A DNA stretch of 64,000 nucleotides from Carassius auratus (lineage: Eukaryota > Chordata > Actinopteri > Cypriniformes > Cyprinidae), in the NCBI RefSeq assembly GCF_003368295.1, contig NC_039270.1:7567381-7631380 (forward strand), read 5' to 3'. The number at the start of each line of letters is the position of its first letter. Position 1 is the stretch's first letter. The translations under genes were made by a program, and so were the position numbers. The notes beneath the pieces are model-generated. The model made no database searches. It was not told where the DNA came from and saw only the letters and a program-made list of their open reading frames with translations. This document shows, one piece after another, positions 31,805 to 44,800 of the stretch.

Positions 31805-33058
31805 CTCGACTGTGATGAGCAGATTGAGTTTAGAGGAGAGATGAAGAGAATAAGAGAGAGTAAGATACTTATATAGAGAAGAGAAACTCTGAAAGAGGGA
31901 GGATCAGAGCTCAGCCAATCACTTCTTCCTAACGCTCAAATGAACACTGGTTTGATATTTCACATATGGTTATGAAAAATCATAATGTTTTCATCATTCC
32001 TACAAAATAAATGTTAGTTTATGACAAATTCTTTAATTGACAGAGAAAAATGCATTTATATGCTAATAATAATGGTTAATTTGCTCTAAAAATACTAAAA
32101 CAAATATTAAACAGTTTCAAATGACGCAGCTAAAATATTCAAAGAAATGTTGTTCATTTAATTATTCAAAAGTACACTCTTAAAAGTAAAATTATTTAGA
32201 AGATGTATTGGCATCTGTGTTTCCAGGAAGACCCTTTAACATCAATGACATCTTTAGACAAAAAGTTCTTATAGTGGAAAAACGTTATTTTCATTCATTC
32301 ATTCATAGATTTATTTATTCATTTATTTATGTCAGAATGAGTTCTATGTCCCTCTTTTGTTGAGCACCACTAAACTCCAGAGCACCTGCAGGACTGTAAG
32401 ACCATAAATAATGAGAACAGAGAAACCTCACAATTTGCATACAACTATAAATGTCATTATCCAAAACTATCTTGTGTGTGTGTGCGCTCTTGTTTTTGTG
32501 ACATCTCAGGACACTGTATAACTCTGTATAATGACATGGCCCATGGGTATGACACAGGTATTACAAGGAGATGGTGACTTATGAGGACATAACCCATGTC
32601 CCCATTTTTCAAAACGCTTATAAATCATACAGAATTTTTTTTTTTTTTTTTTTGAGAAAGTAAAAATGCACAAAGTTTGTGAGGGTTAGGGTAGGTGTAG
32701 GGCGATAGAATGTACAGTTTCTACAGTATAAAAACGATTACAAAAAAAACATTATTAAACAATTATAAAAACTGTATATTGCTACTGGTGTTGCATACTG
32801 TTTTAACAATAATAGAGTTTACTGCGTAGTTTCCTCAGACTAATTGTAACTTTTGAACAGAGTCGGTCTTCTTCAGATCACTGGAGGGCGCCAATCACTG
32901 ACAGAGAAGTGACGCATGGAGACTTTTATTGTGTAAACACGTCGTTGTCGTGGCGACACAGGAACTCGATCCATTTAATGCTCTGAGTCAGTCATTTTTA
33001 AAACAGAAATCTGTGATCGCGTTTTGATGAAGTAACTTCAGGGGAAGTGATCGCTGCG
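31805..33058. other. Intergenic region between the Ig cluster and arl16
   Basis: The V segment (minus) and arl16 (plus) diverge from here. The middle holds a cyprinid-type dispersed repeat near 32470-32780 (TGTAACATCTCAG-like, GAGGACATAACCCATGTCCC, GTGAGGGTTAGGGTAGGTGT). The last 200 bases are less AT-rich and contain the arl16 promoter candidates. Confidence 0.55.
32900..33058 (+). promoter_or_regulatory. arl16 promoter candidate with an RFX X-box-like palindrome
   Basis: GTTGTCGTGGCGAC at 32944-32957 matches the palindromic RFX X-box GTTGCCATGGCAAC at 11 of 14 positions, about 100 bases before the start codon. A CRE-like TGACGCA occurs at about 32911-32917. No TATA box is evident. Confidence 0.45.
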
Positions 33059-34866
33059 ATGTGTTTATTGCTCGGTGCGTCTGGAGCAGGAAAAACGCTT
33101 TTACTGAAGCGACTACAGAATATCCTTCAGCAGCTGATTGAGTCACACTGACTTAATGTTGTGCTTCTCTTAATGTATCTTTAGTTCAGTTCAGTTTGTG
33201 CTGCAGGTGTTATTAAGATGTTGATCTGCTGTCATGAGTGTGTCTTCTTTATCTGGACTAACAGTTGTGTCAGATGGGTGCACAGGAGGATTTGGGTGAA
33301 GCGCCCGTCACGCTGCCCACGGTGAGCTGCTTCTGCGGGGTCCTGCTCAATAACACTGTTACTGTTACTCTGTTACTGTCAGCAGGACAGAGCTCTTCTG
33401 AGATCACACACACCACATAAGATCAAGTCTGACTGCTCGAATACAACAGACTGGGGATAAGATCAAATATAACACACTGTGGATCTGCAGTTAAACACAT
33501 GTTGAGAAACACTGCAACTGAGGAGTCTGGAGGATTTATTTTATTTAATTTAGTTTAATAGTCGGTAAACATGGTACCAGGATTAATACATATAGGGTTT
33601 TTTTAGTACATTGTCATCTTAACTGTAAGATTTTGCACACAAAAAAAGATTCAAGTTGACTAAAAAGATGTCATAAAGATTAATATTGTGTGTGCCTACC
33701 TTAACCATATTTTGGAGACAAATCTGTACCCAAAAACGAGTTAAACCTGACAAAATCTCCAGAAACCTCCCTTTGGGGACGTTTTCTGGTCTTCATTTGT
33801 AAAACTGGCATAAAACATCAAGTAAACAACTTTATTTTAATAGTAAAAATGCAGAGCGTCTTGTGTGAGGGTTAGGGTTCGTGTGTGGGATGGGATTAGT
33901 TTATAAAATCTATAACTATCTGTAATGTCCCGGTGATATAGCTAACTAAACCTGTGTGTTTTTGTTTTGTTTTGTATTTTTAGGTCGGCACCAACCTCAC
34001 AGACCTCACACTCCGGAAGAGGAAGATAACGGTTCGAGAGCTGGGGGGCTGTATGGGGCCCATTTGGCCAAAATACTACTCAGATTGCAGATCTGTTATA
34101 GTGAGTGTCAGAAATACATCAGCTCTCCATCAGCTAGCAGTTCATTTTGTGTTTGCTTTACAAGAGAAGGTCTCTCTGCTTTGACCCTCTACAATATAAA
34201 GAAAAAGAATGAATAAAATAAGGAAATATTAAGTTAAACAAGACGCAGAAAATTTATATTGTGACAGGAAGAAAGTGTTTTATATATAAATAAAAAAAAC
34301 AGTAAAAAAAAATGAAAATATAAGAGGAAATGTATTTTTGGCAGAAGACAATGGCTTTATTTGTTGGACTTTATTTGTAGGTTTGTCTGTATTTCTCTTC
34401 TCTTCTTTAAGGAGTCCTTGAGAGAGACTATAAGTACATTTACAATGCGATCATGTTTCTCTTCATGTCTGATGTTTGTTCTTCACTCATTTCAGTTTGT
34501 GGTGGACAGTGTCAACACCGTCCAGATCTCGTCGTCTTGTGTCCAGCTGCTGTCTGTTCTCTCTGCCGAGCCGCTGCAGTCTGCTGCTGTACTCGTACTC
34601 TTCAACAAGAGGTCAGCTGACTCCACTCTCGCTCACTCTTGTTGATTTAACTGAGTGAATCCAGCGCTCCTCACTCCACTTCTTTCCTCAGGGATCTTCC
34701 TTGCACCATGTCTCTGGTGGAGCTGAAGGCATTGTTCAGGATGGATGACATCATTAGAAGTGCGCCTCAGTCGATCTCAACACTAGAGACCAGCGCTCGC
34801 TCCGGACAGGGCCTTCAGGAGCTGCTCAGCTGGCTGTTTTCACACCGCTCTCATGATACAGGATAG
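33059..34866 (+). CDS. arl16: ADP-ribosylation factor-like 16 (ARL16) GTPase
   Basis: Exons 33059-33119, 33263-33321, 33984-34100, 34496-34611 and 34692-34866 join to 175 residues with all phases matching. The P-loop is GASGAGKT in MCLLLGASGAGKTLLLKRLQ. Exon 3 begins VGTNLTDLTLRKRKITVREL and contains GGCMGPIWPKYYSDCRS, the switch II region, with ELGG in place of the usual ARF DxGG. Exon 4 has SSCVQLLSVLSAEP and ends LVLFNK; the exon 4/5 junction makes NKRDLPC, the guanine-specificity NKxD. The protein ends SWLFSHRSHDTG. These are the landmarks of ARL16, a small atypical ARL linked to cilia. The first intron has no GT donor in frame; a U12 AT-AC pair fits (see findings). Exon 2 is little conserved, so its start is the least certain boundary. 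AATAAA lies at 35212-35217. Confidence 0.93.
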
Positions 34867-35211
34867 ATGAGAACTAATATTAAATCAGACAGACGTGATG
34901 TGACGATACACTTGATGTTCAGTCCTCTCAGCGCTGTGAGCTCAGCTCGGCCCCACGCCACATGTTTGTGCAAACACACTAATCTGAGAAACAGCTGTGA
35001 AAAAATGTAGTAGAACTGGAGAACTTTTGATGACCGTCATGTCATTAAAAACCTGTATGACTTCCTGTGCGCTGGTTAACAGTTTATGTGGAAGAATTGT
35101 TCCAAAATCTATAGTAAAGTTTAGTTTGAAGTGCAGGAATGCGTTTCTTCAAGATAAAGAATCTAAACTATAAGCAGCCGTTCATGTGAGATGTAGTCAG
35201 TGGAATGGGGA

Positions 35212-35217
35212 AATAAA
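35212..35217 (+). terminator. Polyadenylation signal candidate for arl16
   Basis: AATAAA about 346 bases after the arl16 stop codon, followed by another AT-rich stretch. Motif only; cleavage not shown. Confidence 0.45.
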
Positions 35218-37687
35218 AAGAAAGACCTATAATAAAGCATTAAGCCCCAAGAAGCTGTGGTTTACATTTATAACAGCTAATGGCATTGTGTAGGCACGAC
35301 ACGAAGCATTCTCTTAGCTGTTGTAAATATTTTGTTAACCACGGCTTCACACGGATTATTGCTTTTATAAAACGGTTGTTCCATATTCATAGCAAGGTTT
35401 CAGAAAATAAAACGAAGCAAATGAAGTGTAATGATATTAATTAAAAAAAATAATTCTTCCGCCAAACAATGTAGTTCCTCAGAAACTGTTGTGGTTGCAT
35501 CAAAGTGGTTGCCAAGCAACACACAAACGTAAACAAATAGATGTATGTTTGTAGAGTATTTTACAACAGCTTCAAATGTGGCTCAACCAGTCAGAATCAA
35601 GGACCAGAACTATGTCATGGGTTAGATGCTCAAAAAGACACAAGTAAACATTAATCTAGCACATCTTTGCGTAGAAAAACCAAAGCAGAAGAGCCCAAAT
35701 AGATTACTAAGAGTGACCAAAAATATTTTTTTTTATTGAGCACTCCAAGTATTATTATTTTTTTAAAATCATATTCAGTTATATTCTCTACATCTCGATG
35801 CAAAAATAAATGTTAAAAAGACTCTTATGACTTATAAGCTTGGCCCGCAGACCCTAATTAGGGAACCTTCAGTCTAGACTCTAGAGCATGTTTACAAAGA
35901 GAAACAACAGAAAAAACATCACACAGGGCAGACAAATGTGTGTGTGTGGGTGGGGGGGGGGTGATATCTAGAGATTTGTTTTATAAAAGTTCAGCAGATT
36001 TTAATTTGAGTGTCATGTTATTAGATCGGTGCAAGACAAAGCAAAAGGGTCAAAGTCTGTCCACTGCATGTTTACAACACAATACAAACCTGTGTAATAT
36101 CCCTGTGTGATTATGACGTGTAGTGTAGACTATATGAGACATTTTGGTCACACAATATCCATTCTTCAATTTGTGTTATTTCATAGTTTTCTAAAATGTG
36201 GAAAAATGAATAAATTATGAGCATCCAAATATTTGACTAGCATTGTTTTCATATACTTAAGAAAAAGCCATCCAGACGTAGAGCACATCATGAACCATAA
36301 ACAAACACAAACCAGACATGTGATTCATTCTCATCTTCATCCTTGTATTTGATGAGCAACATGTGCAACAGTCTCACATTATTACATTCTGTTAGTATGT
36401 GGCATCAGTTCAGTCTGAACACCACGGGAAGTACATTCTCTTGCTGGAAGTCTATTCATTCAACAGTCACTGCCCAATATTAAAAAATCATTATTTATAC
36501 TTGAAATTTTACTGCTTAAATTATTGGCCATAAAATCTTAGTCGCTTTTATCTGTCATTCTGGTGTCGGTGACCCATCAGGATTTCACAGATACCAGTCA
36601 AGAAAATAAAAGGACATCATTGAAAGTCATCAGACACTCCAGACCAAGAAAGGGACACTAAAGCAAGGCTAGAAATTGGTTCAAGAAATCAGAGAATATG
36701 ATGAAACTGTATGAGAGGCTTTGGACTTGTGCTTGGTTATGTACTGGGTTTTATGGTACGAGTAACAAGTGTGTTATCATTTCCAAAAACTATTATAATA
36801 CTTAAAAGGCGACACTGATGCTGTTGGAGTTGGATTAAATATTCTTAACCTTTAAATTGTGCAATGTATTTGTCATTTCTTATAAAGCTGACATCGATCT
36901 GTATTGCCATGTAATGCATAGTTGACATTCAAACATATGACTACAGTTCAAATGCGTTCACACATACAGTGATTTTATGACCGGAGGTCGTCGAGTGGAT
37001 GTATTGGCGGTCGCTGTGGATGTTCTTATTGCTGGAGGTTATTGGTGGGCTGAACAACTGGCCAAATCTTTTGAAAATCTGATTACAAATGAGACGTAGG
37101 ATCAGTAAAGTGTTTAAACCCTTTAAAGGCCTTTGATATACTCACATCGAAGGTATTTTCCGTTCTTCTCTTAAAAAGACATTTGAAATTACCTGAGTTA
37201 GGGAACATGCTAAATGCCAACCATGCTTTAGAGTGCCTTTAGATGAATATGTAAATATTTGTTTCACGCTTTCAACTCATTTTTTACTGTAACGCAGATC
37301 TCCAGTGTGTTCAAGATTTTTTTTAGCAATGGACGTCTGACCTTGATGGACTGAGCAGAAGAGATGAACCAGAGAAGATATCCATGTCAACGACGGCGGA
37401 GCCACTTATTACGTAATTGCCATGAACTAATGTAAGTTTAAATGTGTTTTTTCTAACTGGTTTTTAGTCCTGATTTTGTTTAAAATGACACCAGTTTGTC
37501 TTTTGATTCCGATTTGAAGTATATCTGTGACACACCAAGCCATTGCCCAATGTCAGGTCATCAATGAGTGTCTGTTGGCTTTGTTTTTTTTTTTTTTTTT
37601 TTTTTTTTGCGATATCATTGAATCAACATTTAATTAAATGTCGCTGAACAATGGAGGCACTGTTGTAAAGCTACTATACAGCTGAAA

Positions 37688-38046
37688 TTAACAGAATAGT
37701 TCACCCAAAAATGAAAATCCTGTCATTGATTACTCACCCTCATGTAATTCCAAACCTGTAAAAAATGTGTTCATCCTCAGAACACAAGTTAAGATGTTTT
37801 TTAATAAAGTCGTTATTACTGTTTTTTTATTACTGTTGTGCACAAAAAGGATTCTCGTGGCTTCATACGGGAGTTACTATTTTAACAATGTCCTTACGAA
37901 CTTTCTGGGTCTTGAACGTGTCAGTTGTGTTACTGTTTATGGGAAGGTCAGAAAGCTGTCGGATTTCATAAAAAATATCTTAATTTGTGTTCTGAAGATG
38001 GACGAAGGTCTTACAGGTTCGGACAGCATTAAGGTGAGAAATTAAC
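37688..38046. mobile_element. Palindromic MITE of the AGTTCACCCAAAAATG family
   Basis: The left end GAATAGTTCACCCAAAAATG with ATTACTCACCCTCATGTAAT is mirrored on the right: AATATCTTAATTTGTGTTCT, TCTTACAGGTTCGGACAGCA and AAGGTGAGAAATTAA. No coding capacity. Confidence 0.75.
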
Positions 38047-38886
38047 CTTAACCTATCCCTATAATTTTCAAATTAACACATTTCACAATGTAAGAATTTA
38101 ATATATTTGTGTATATTACGATATATACATTTATGTTTAAATTTAATTTCTGGCGTTGACGGATTTTGGCCATTTGCGCGTTATGAAATGCATGAGATAA
38201 AAACTAATGTGATGAAGGCAAGCAAACGACAATGTTAGGAGGGCACATACAGTAGCCTTTGTTTAAGGTTTGTACATTAACAGCAGTAGCTCTTCCAGTT
38301 TTTTTTTCTTTGAATGATAAATACAGACTACTGCCACCTGCTGGTGTGGAGATACTTCATAATAAGTTCAAGCACAACGCAGACGTCAACACAGTTGGTT
38401 TTCAATGCTAGTTCTTTGGCATTGGCTTGGTGCGTCTAGGACTTAACAAAAGGAATTGTGTTTTTTTTGTTGTTGTTGTTGTTTTTTTGCCACTAGTTCT
38501 TCAATGTCAGTTTGGTGGGTCTGGACTTTAAGCAGTTTCTACATCTTATTGAATCTCACTACAGTATCTCACAGGAGATGGATCACATGTACACCAGTGA
38601 CTGCTGGTCTCCACATTACATGACCGCTTATTTGCATAATACTGAACTTTTCTCAACTTTGTCACATCACAGTATACGGCCACATCGCTTCATCATTTGT
38701 AACCATTGTTGAAAATGACAGATTTTTGTCACTGGAAACCACTATATGTGTGAACGCCTCTTACGAGTGACTGCATAGAGCAAAACCAGGAAAACTGTGA
38801 AATAAGCAAAGATATGCAAAAATGTGTTCCAGTTTTAAGTCAAGTCGGTGGTTAAATTGTCATTTTAAAAGCTTGTTTGGGTCTGC

Positions 38887-41800
38887 TCATAGGAACGGGT
38901 TCTGATTGTGTTGGTCTGGATCTCCACGCGTGGATGTCATAGACAGGGGTAGCAGCGGCTGCGGCAGGTGTCCGGGGACCAGCGGCGGGACCTGCGCAGA
39001 CTGTGTGAAGGTAGTAGGCAGGGAGCTGGGCTGGTTGCTGGAAGCCATGGGCAGAGAGGCATTAAATGGGAGGGATGTGGGAACAGGAGATGTGGAGCTG
39101 GGGCGCATCTGATTTAGTGTTAGACGGGCCGGTTCCTGTTGGAATGGATTAGAGGCCGATGGAGCAGTTATTCCTAAATGGGAAAGAGTCTGCAATCAGT
39201 TCAAATGTTATGGATTTAGATACACATGACAACATGAAGTTTGATAATGATGCGTGCCGACCTGATAAAAACGGGTTGAAGTTCTTGGAAGGAGGGTTGG
39301 AGGGAATCAAAGAATCCAGGTTGACGAGTGAAGCTCCGGTGGGGCCCAGAAATGCCTCGGGAGTACTGCAGGTGCGAGGAGCTGTTTTTGGTAGACCGCG
39401 GCCAAGGGAAGACATATCAAAATGCTCAGGACTACTGTGACCATTTATATTTGCCTGACCTCCATCCATAGCCTCGTCAAAAAGATTGTCATCTAAAAAT
39501 ATGAATTAAACAAAAGTAATGAGCTAAAAATTTGAAGAAAAAAAATATAAAAAAGTATATAACACAAATGCACATTACCATTTAAAAGTTTGGGGAATTT
39601 TCCATTTTTTTATGTTTTTGAAATAAGTCTCTCATGCTAACCAAGGCTGCATTTATTCACTCAAAAATACTGTAAAAACGGTAATATTCTGCAAATATTA
39701 CAACTTAAAATAACTGATTTTTTTATTTAAATATATATTAAAATGTAATTTATTCATGTGATGCAGTCAGAGTCACATGATCTTTCAGAAATCATTCTAA
39801 TATGCTAATTTGCTGCTCAAGAAACATTTCTTATTATCAGTCAGCTGCTTCAAATTGTAAATGTCTTTTTAATCAACTTTATGTGGTTTTCCAGAATAAA
39901 AAAAAAATTGTAGACCTCAAACTTTTGAATAGTAAACATAAAATATTTCTGTATGACATAAAATCAAACTGTTCACAAAATCTATAAAAGGAAAAAAATA
40001 CATATTACAATAGCGATAAGTGATTATTAATATTAATATATTAAAATAAATAGAAAAATCAGTTAAGAAGAACATAGTCATTGTGATTGCCTGAGGGACT
40101 TCCTGCCCGAGGGGAAGGGGTTTTGAGAGGGCCAATAGATCCTTGTTTGTCTGCTACTAGGGGAGAAAAGGGGTCCACTCCAGTTCCTACAGAATTAACA
40201 TCAAATCTAAAACGGTTGGACTTCTACAGAATCAGCAGCATCTTCAGTTAGTGTATTTAGTATATGTAGCATCTTTAGTTATAATCTACACTGATATCTA
40301 GAAGCTGAAGTTTGTACCAGGTGCAGGGGACATCCAGGTCTGATTCATGGACACAGGGATCGGGGCGTTCTGAGGGGCGTCCCATGGGTCAGGATTTGGC
40401 TGTCGCTGAGGCCAAGGCTGGGAACGAACACTGGATGCCGGCGGTGCCATCCACGGGCTTCCATGCTGACGGCTTAAAGAGCTGGGTTCTCCTTCAACAC
40501 AATCCAGCAGGTGTGTGCCGTTCACATCAATAATGCAGTATTATTAAGGCAATATTGCTGGAAAGGTGCACCAAGTAATTTATTGTTTGTGTTTCATTGG
40601 CCAAAACAACAGTGGTCTTGGACTTCATACTGACACACATCAGTGTGGATCAGTGGTTCTCAGCCTAGTGTCTGACATCCACTAGAGGGCCCAAGCACAC
40701 TACTAAAGGGACGAATAATGGATTAATATTTATGAGACAAAACAAGGTTTAAAATAGGGATGTGAAAGATGACTAATTTCATAAATGTTTAAGCTGAACT
40801 TTTGTAAATGACCAGTCTAACACACCAGTAGAAGACGGTCTTGTATTTCCAAACCATTTGAAGTAGCTTACTTTATTTATGAATGAAATTCATGGAATGT
40901 CATGCTGAAACACATTAATCTCCAGTCAGAATCCTGTGTGTCCAGGTTTGAAAAGTGTTTAAAAAGTACCCATGCACATGACACATGGCCGACAGTGAAA
41001 TAGCAAGGAAAGCTTGATGTGTAAAACATGCATGCAAGCTGAGATGAAATTAAATGATTTTGTAAAATAACATTTAAGCACCCATGTAATGCAATGTAAA
41101 TGACTAGTGTTTCCAAAGTCTATAGCAGACTTCGGTCAACTAATTAACTAGTTTTACACATTCCTATTTTAAAATAACCTATAACACCTAAAAACAAGAT
41201 GTAACCATGTTTCTGATTTTAGTTTTCTTACTAACTGCCATTTTAACTTGATCTTGGACAACCTGGATATCCAAATGCATATAAATTTGTCAATTATAAA
41301 CAGACTACTGCCACCTGCCGTATTATATCTTTTACTGGGTAGAAATTGCTATTTGAGCGTAAAAATCTGTTATGCCAAACTAGGAAAGTATACTATTAAA
41401 ATTATTCGGTAATAAAAAGTTTAAAAGTGTAATTATGAATTTTAATGATTCTAGTTTCTGTACACATAAAGTTTGAAAATGAGCAGCCAAGCTCATTATA
41501 GCAGAAGAATCCTTAATATATCTGGGTGCCTTTGAGTAAAATAGGTTAAGAGCCACTGGCATAGTTGAAGCAAACATTTTTGGTTCCCAGCGTCATTGAG
41601 GAACGCCTATACTAATCTCTATTCACAGGCGGATTCGTCATCCATGATTCATCTCTTCTGAAAACTGAAAGAGTCCAAATGCAAGTAAAAACTGGCTATG
41701 ACAAGTAAATGAATTCTTACTCCAGTTTGCCAGCGGCTTTTACGGATATGAGAAAAAAATGATTTCTATTATGTGACGATTGACAAAAAAACCTGAGCAA

Positions 41801-44800
41801 AAATATTTAAGGCAAAAATGTCATTTTAAATCAAAATAAAGATCATATTGCATTATCCTGGCAACCTGAGTTTAAACCCCATTGGTTGGTGTGGCTAAAA
41901 AACTCATTTTGGTATCGTAAGTTCACAACAAGGCAGCCACCATAATAAGCAACATCTTATGTAGAATATTACATAGAATAAAAGCCCCTCATTATTTTCA
42001 ACATATCTGTCTAAAATAAATACTTGGTGGACCTTTAATGTTTAAGAGTGCAAACTGCTGATATAGTGTACAATCATATGAGCTTACCCAGACTATCCCA
42101 GGGGTCAGACCTCAGAGGACCAGCCTGGGCTAAGCCACTTTGGCCTCCGGACGAATCCCAAGAATCGGCAGCAGAGGGCACATCAGGAGCTGGAGCAAAA
42201 ATATCTGCAAGATCCAGCATGGCCGACTGCCAAAGGAGAGGACAGGAAAGCACTTTCAGCACATTCAAAAGGATTTTTTAGGTCAATACGGCAAGCGTTC
42301 ACAGAAACCTTGCAGTGGGGACATTTAACTGCAGTACAGTGCATTGAAATTGTGACAAGCTAAAAATTAACCAGCCTCAATTAACGGGCCAAAGCACATT
42401 AAGTCTTCTCAAGTAGTGATTAACATTTTTGACAAGAGAAGCAGAATGGTGGTCCAGACCTCACTGTATCAGTCTGTGTCAATGTCTGGTTTTATCTCTT
42501 TCCTCTTATTTACAGTAAAAAATGGCTACACATGATTTGTCAATCCACTAATAGCGAACATGTTAAAAGTCTCATACTCTTCCCCCTTTGGCCTCCAATT
42601 CTCGTTTGCTCTCTTCAAGTGCTTTCTGGAGCAACGACTCGTCTCCCTTCCGGCTTCGCTCCTCCTAGAAACCAACAGACATAGAAGACGTCTCAGAGTT
42701 CATCCTGTTATACTTTTTTCATTATTTAATTTAGTTATATATGGCCATTTAGTTTTCTATGGCCTTTTTCAAGCCATTTGTTTTTCTTCTGTACTCCTTT
42801 TGGTAAAATGCAAGTTTGTTGTCAACTCCCTCATCCTCCACAAAACAATCCGCAGTGAAATACACCGTTAAAACTGATAGAATCAGAAGAAAATGACCAT
42901 GAAGGTTGCTTTCCTGATGTGATATGCAGAGCTGTAGGTGCTACATACAACCAGGGACAAACTAACTGCAGTTTTTATTTTCAACAGCTCTTCTTGTATC
43001 AGAAATGATACTATGTATCCTGCTTATTTCATATTTACTGAATATGGTTTTGCTGCCCAGCCAGTTAGTGACTAAACAGCTAGTGTTTTAGTATGAAATC
43101 ACTTCCTGAAGAAACTGGTCTGGACTGGACTCAATTCACTTCCGACACACCATCATTAACCAAATTAATATTTAATAACTACAGTGCTTTTTTTCTCAAT
43201 AGAAACGGAATCGTGAGTTGAAAACTATTTATTATTTATAAACTCATTTAATGTAATGCTGCCTCGAAAAAAAAAAAACGAACAGATGAAGATATCGGAG
43301 TAGACAGCATGATAGGAAAATGTGAGGCTGTATCTCAAAAGTACAGATATGTACTGCCTGAAAAACCAGCCACTTGTCCTCTTTTGGACACTATAAATAA
43401 ATGGCCAGCTCAAGGATTTCAGAACAAGTCATTTTGGCAGTTTAGTTTCAATAAATGGTTCTTTTGGTTTGGAAGAATGTTGCGAGTTCTAAAAATGACA
43501 GCATGATTTCAAAGTACATTGAGTTCAAAGGAAAGGAAAATCTGATTCCATCATAAAATGACTGCTCGAGGCTACTTGTGAGATTCATAGAAAAATAACA
43601 TTTTGGTAAAAAAAAAACTATGCAACTGTATGAAATTGAAAGGGCTAAAACACTGAAGTATGGCCATTTTTGTCTCCTTGAGTTAATACTGATGCATCAA
43701 CAATAAAAAAAATGTAAACATACCTGATACAGGCACATATGTATTTGTAAACATTTTTTTGTCCATCAGAATTTCAGATAAATAATGCACCATAATACAA
43801 AACAGAGGGAAAAGCACTAGGCATTTTGTAGAAACTGTAGAATTTGTTCCTTGCTTTCTGTTCAGCCCTGTTATGCGGCAACATTCGCCTTCTTAAAAAT
43901 GGTTCAATATTTCTAAAATCCAAAAAGTCTTGTTTCAACAGAAATAGGTTTTCGTTTACTTGTACTTAAAGAAAGCACACCTTTATTACTATGTAATAAC
44001 ACACTTAAAGTGTACTTTGTATAGATTTAAAAGAAATTGAAAGTGGAAAAGTGAAAATAGAAAGTGGGTCAAAAGTGGGTATATTTTGCTAAAGTGCATG
44101 CTAAAGTGTACTTCTACATAAATATACAAAAATGCTTTGTAAATAACAGCACACAATAAAAACTCCACAATTGAGGGTAGAACTTTACAAATTTGCCATT
44201 GAAGATCTCATATTAGTGAATATCTTCACTCCCATGGTAGTCTTCTAATGAATATAGCACTTCTACATGTGAGACACTATCTCTTGAAACATCAAACAAT
44301 ATCTGTTCATCTGTGCAGCTCGTGATCCAGGGTCGTACCTGCTGATGTTCCTCTTTACTGAGAGTGAGGGCCAGCTGTAGCTGTGCCTCTTCGTCCATGT
44401 CCAGAACAGCAGCAGCGGGAGGAGGAGGAGCTGGCTACAGAGAGACAACCACACAACATACAGATAGTGTCACTCACAACACACAGGCAGGCAATTGATG
44501 AAGGATGGAGCGCTGACTTCTGGGATTGCAGTACCTTGTGTGCCTCCTCCTTACTGAGACTCATAGCGATCTGAAGCTGCGTCTGTTCATCGATATCCAC
44601 AGCAGGAACCGGCTGGAGGAGAAGAGGAATGAGGTTAGTCAATTAATATTGCTCAGTACTTAAATGTATTATTACACTGTTACAAGGACACATTAAAATA
44701 AAGTGCTACCAAAGCCAATACCAGGCTGATGGATCTCAAACTGAAGTATAGCACATGTTCTCTAACCATCAAGAGAACGAGAGCAGCTCCACTCTGTCTC

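Larger units (their letters stand above)
34867..38886. other. Convergent intergenic region between arl16 and epn2 3' ends
   Basis: The arl16 3' UTR probably ends after AATAAA at 35212-35217. No coding sequence is supported. A G-run (35949-35961) follows a TG tract, a T-run lies at about 37585-37608, and a palindromic MITE at 37688-38046. Confidence 0.6.
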
